Positions 61,965 through 64,000 of a stretch of 64,000 nt of DNA are shown here, one piece after another; the first letter of the stretch is position 1; each line of letters begins with the position of its first letter. A model generated the notes under the pieces. It ran no database searches and was not told the DNA's origin. It worked only from the letters and a program-made list of their open reading frames with translations. Location of the stretch: positions 1 through 64,000 of the forward strand of contig CANHDJ010000001.1 of assembly GCA_947459425.1 (NCBI GenBank), given 5' to 3'. The position numbers and the translations under genes are program-made. The stretch is from Ignavibacteria bacterium. Its GTDB lineage: Bacteria; Bacteroidota; Ignavibacteria; Kapaibacteriales; UBA4661.

Positions 61965-64000
61965 CCTCAAAGCCTTCAACTCTTGCCCAAAAATCACCAC
62001 TGGCATCGCAGTCCACATTGCGGAAAACCCTTATCTGGCAAGTGGTCGCAATAGTTTTTACCGCTTTTCTGCTGTACGGGCAGACCATTCGCTACGGGTA
62101 TATGGTTGACGATTCGATGGCAATACTGGATAATGCCGTCGTCAAGCAAGGACTTCAGGGCATTCCGACGCTCTTGACGAAAGACTCATTTTATGGTTTT
62201 GACCAAGAGGTCAAGCGCGAGGGACAGCGTAAAACCTATCGCCCCTTGTCGTTTATCATGTTTGCTATCGAATGGGAATTTTTTCCCAATAAGCCCATAG
62301 CAGGACATATCATCCATCTAAGTCTTTATGCGGCTTTGAGCGTGATACTATTTTTTTTACTGCGAAATCTTGTCAAAGAAACTGGTACAACAAAACAGCA
62401 TCAATTCTTTCGGAAATGGCTTCCCTTCTTAACGGCGCTCTTATTTGTGGTGCATCCGATTCATACCGAAGTTGTCTGCAATATCAAAAGTCGAGATGAG
62501 ATTTTGGCGCTGCTGGGGATGCTTTCTGCGCTTTTGCTCCTTGTCAAAAGTAGTGACTCGGGTTCTTTGCCCATGAGGTTTGGTGCGGCATTCTGTTGCG
62601 CTTTGGGGCTGTTGGCAAAAGAGAGTGCGATTGGTTTTCTGCCTATTTTTCCGCTTGCTCTTTACTTTTTTCGCCCCGCTCTGCGCCTCAAGGAGATTGC
62701 GGTAGTCAGTATGCCTGTTGTGCTGGTTTCTCTTAGCTATTTGGGACTTTGGTTCGGCGTGATGGGGCGCGTTGAAGAGACATTTTATTCGGTTGCCCTG
62801 ACGAATCCTTTTGTCAATGCCAGCTTTGCCGAGCGCTCGGCGACTGCTTTCTGGCTTATTTTTCTCTATCTGGGCAAAGCGATTTTTCCGCTCACGCTTT
62901 CTCATAGCTACACCTACAACGTCATTCCGATTATGAATTGGTCGGACTGGAAGCCGCTTCTGGGCTTGGGTGTATGTCTTTCACTCGCTTTTTACGCTTT
63001 TGCCCGGACACGGGAGCGCAATTTCTTGGCATTTTGCATTTGGTTTTTTGCCTTCACTATTGCGCTGGCTTCCAATCTTTTCATCTATGTTGGTGGGTTG
63101 TTGGGAGAGCGCTTTATTTTTACGCCATCGGTAGCATCGGTTCTTGCACTCGTGGTATTGTTCGTACAGTTGCTCAAAAGTGAGCGGATATGGGTGTTTG
63201 CGGCGGTGGGAGCGGTGTTTATCGCGTATAGCTCACTGGCACTGAATCGAATAACGGATTGGCAAAGCGAGGAATTGCTCAATAAAGCAGATGCCTTTGC
63301 TACGCCCCAAAGCTATCAAGCGCAAAGCGGCTATGCCAAAGCACTGCTCAAACGCTCACTGGCAGAAACAAATCCTTTAATGAAGCCCCCTCTAATGCGT
63401 GAGGCACTGGAACACTTGGAAATGGCACGAAGAATTGATTCCGTCAACGACCCACAACTTTATACCAACATCGGTTTGTGCTATGAACAACTTGGAGATA
63501 ATGCTAATGCGCTGTCGTACACTAAACAAGGCTACGACAAGGTTCTTGATGCTGCTTTGTACAAAGGCAGACCCGGATACGTCTGCTATGCGGCAAAATG
63601 CTATGGTCAAACGATATTGCGGGCATTTCAAACGGGTCGTTTTTCTGACACTGCCCAATCGCTGAACCTCTTACAGGATGCGGCTTTCGCCCTTCGCACC
63701 GCCATTCAGCGCGACACGCCAACCATTGATGCCGACGTGCCGATGACGCTGGCAAATTGCTACGAAGCGCTCTCCAACTATGACTCGGCTATGACGTTTT
63801 CCGAGAAAGCAATCGCCGTCAAGACTTCACGCCAACAGCACAAAGACAATTACGTCATTATCACCAACAACTACGGCGGAAGCCTGATGCAAGCAGGAAA
63901 ATACGCAGAAGCGGCTGCCGTTTTTGCCAGAGCAGTGCGCACCGTAGAAAACAATGCTCGATTGCAATGGGGCTTAGGAATGGCATATTTCGCGGCAGCC
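61958..64000 (+). CDS. TMTC-like membrane glycosyltransferase with TPR repeats, partial at 3' end
   Basis: Read directly from the plus strand: ATG at 61958 and 681 codons open to the window end. Membrane segments begin at about residue 28, and the loop after the first carries the MVDDSMAILDNAVV motif (about 49-62), like the acidic DD motif of TMTC and PMT GT-C enzymes. RPLSFIMFAIEWEFF follows. Further hydrophobic segments alternate with loops to about residue 430 (for example VVHPIHTEVVCNIKSRDEIL with the TMTC/DUF1736-like HPIHTEVV). From about 480 to the edge TPR repeats occur (LEHLEMARRIDSVNDPQLYTNIGL, YEALSNYDSAM, YGGSLMQAGKYAEAAAVF). The probable role is transfer of a sugar from a polyprenyl donor to protein or glycan; the substrate is unknown. 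Confidence 0.85.
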   Translation, partial: MKTSKPSTLAQKSPLASQSTLRKTLIWQVVAIVFTAFLLYGQTIRYGYMVDDSMAILDNAVVKQGLQGIPTLLTKDSFYGFDQEVKREGQRKTYRPLSFIMFAIEWEFFPNKPIAGHIIHLSLYAALSVILFFLLRNLVKETGTTKQHQFFRKWLPFLTALLFVVHPIHTEVVCNIKSRDEILALLGMLSALLLLVKSSDSGSLPMRFGAAFCCALGLLAKESAIGFLPIFPLALYFFRPALRLKEIAVVSMPVVLVSLSYLGLWFGVMGRVEETFYSVALTNPFVNASFAERSATAFWLIFLYLGKAIFPLTLSHSYTYNVIPIMNWSDWKPLLGLGVCLSLAFYAFARTRERNFLAFCIWFFAFTIALASNLFIYVGGLLGERFIFTPSVASVLALVVLFVQLLKSERIWVFAAVGAVFIAYSSLALNRITDWQSEELLNKADAFATPQSYQAQSGYAKALLKRSLAETNPLMKPPLMREALEHLEMARRIDSVNDPQLYTNIGLCYEQLGDNANALSYTKQGYDKVLDAALYKGRPGYVCYAAKCYGQTILRAFQTGRFSDTAQSLNLLQDAAFALRTAIQRDTPTIDADVPMTLANCYEALSNYDSAMTFSEKAIAVKTSRQQHKDNYVIITNNYGGSLMQAGKYAEAAAVFARAVRTVENNARLQWGLGMAYFAAA

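Noticed and set aside
62441-62905. 154-codon minus-strand frame opposite the right-edge gene
   Set aside because: Basic low-complexity antisense translation of membrane-protein codons; the plus strand reads a TMTC-like protein without stop.

Overview
The window looks like chromosomal DNA (by eye roughly 45-48% G+C) from a Gram-negative member of the FCB superphylum, probably outside classical Bacteroidia (a Kapaibacteria/Ignavibacteria/Chlorobi-like lineage). Reasons: a type IX secretion (T9SS type A) C-terminal domain on the secreted protein at 56233-59589, a TonB receptor with a carboxypeptidase-like N-terminal domain, LpxA and a heptose-7-phosphate kinase for lipopolysaccharide, a small Hc1-like histone, and promoters of the Bacteroidota type (TTTG, 20-base spacer, TAnnTTTG). 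A chemotaxis receptor and two EF-G paralogues argue against ordinary Bacteroidia. The lineage is inferred from gene content only.

Region 1 (1-20876, almost all minus strand) is one long translation cluster, read from right to left: rpsL, rpsG, fusA, tuf, the S10 operon, the spc operon, secY, map, infA, rpmJ, rpsM, rpsK, rpoA, rplQ. A good promoter lies upstream of rpsL. rpsD, expected between rpsK and rpoA, is missing. Regulation seems to be inserted at three joints: the tuf-rpsJ spacer (alternative pairings), the rpsM-rpsK spacer (perfect hairpin plus TATAAT box) and the rpoA-rplQ spacer (strong intrinsic terminator). Left of rplQ are a small unknown gene and the start of a possible transposase.

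Region 2 (21056-38491) is mixed: a chemotaxis receptor, unknown membrane and cytosolic proteins, an M20 amidohydrolase, an ArsA/Get3-type ATPase with C-terminal HSP20-like domain followed by purD, an outer-membrane protein with a purine nucleoside phosphorylase, YceI, a DJ-1/PfpI protein, lysine 6-aminotransferase (lat), DinB, lpxA, an SRAP/YedK DNA-protein crosslink protein, and an operon DUF433-DUF5615-glycosyltransferase. The most interesting item is the lat leader: a predicted promoter about 340 bases upstream of lat drives an RNA that can fold into a three-way junction closed by an 8-bp helix, followed by a further hairpin.

Region 3 (38569-50116): a second EF-G that resembles mitochondrial/spirochaetal EF-G1, then on the plus strand topA, a receiver-histidine kinase hybrid, murC, an Hc1-like/DUF29 pair, asnS and ugd.

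Region 4 (50140-64000): a large TonB receptor, hldA-type kinase, 3-hydroxyacyl-CoA dehydrogenase, queE, a 1118-residue T9SS-exported protein (CUB, about 12 Asp-box repeats, cohesin-like, sorting domain) followed by an OmpA-like outer-membrane protein, a decayed GNAT acetyltransferase on the minus strand, and the 5' part of a TMTC-like membrane glycosyltransferase/TPR gene that runs off the right edge. I found no tRNA, rRNA or CRISPR array.
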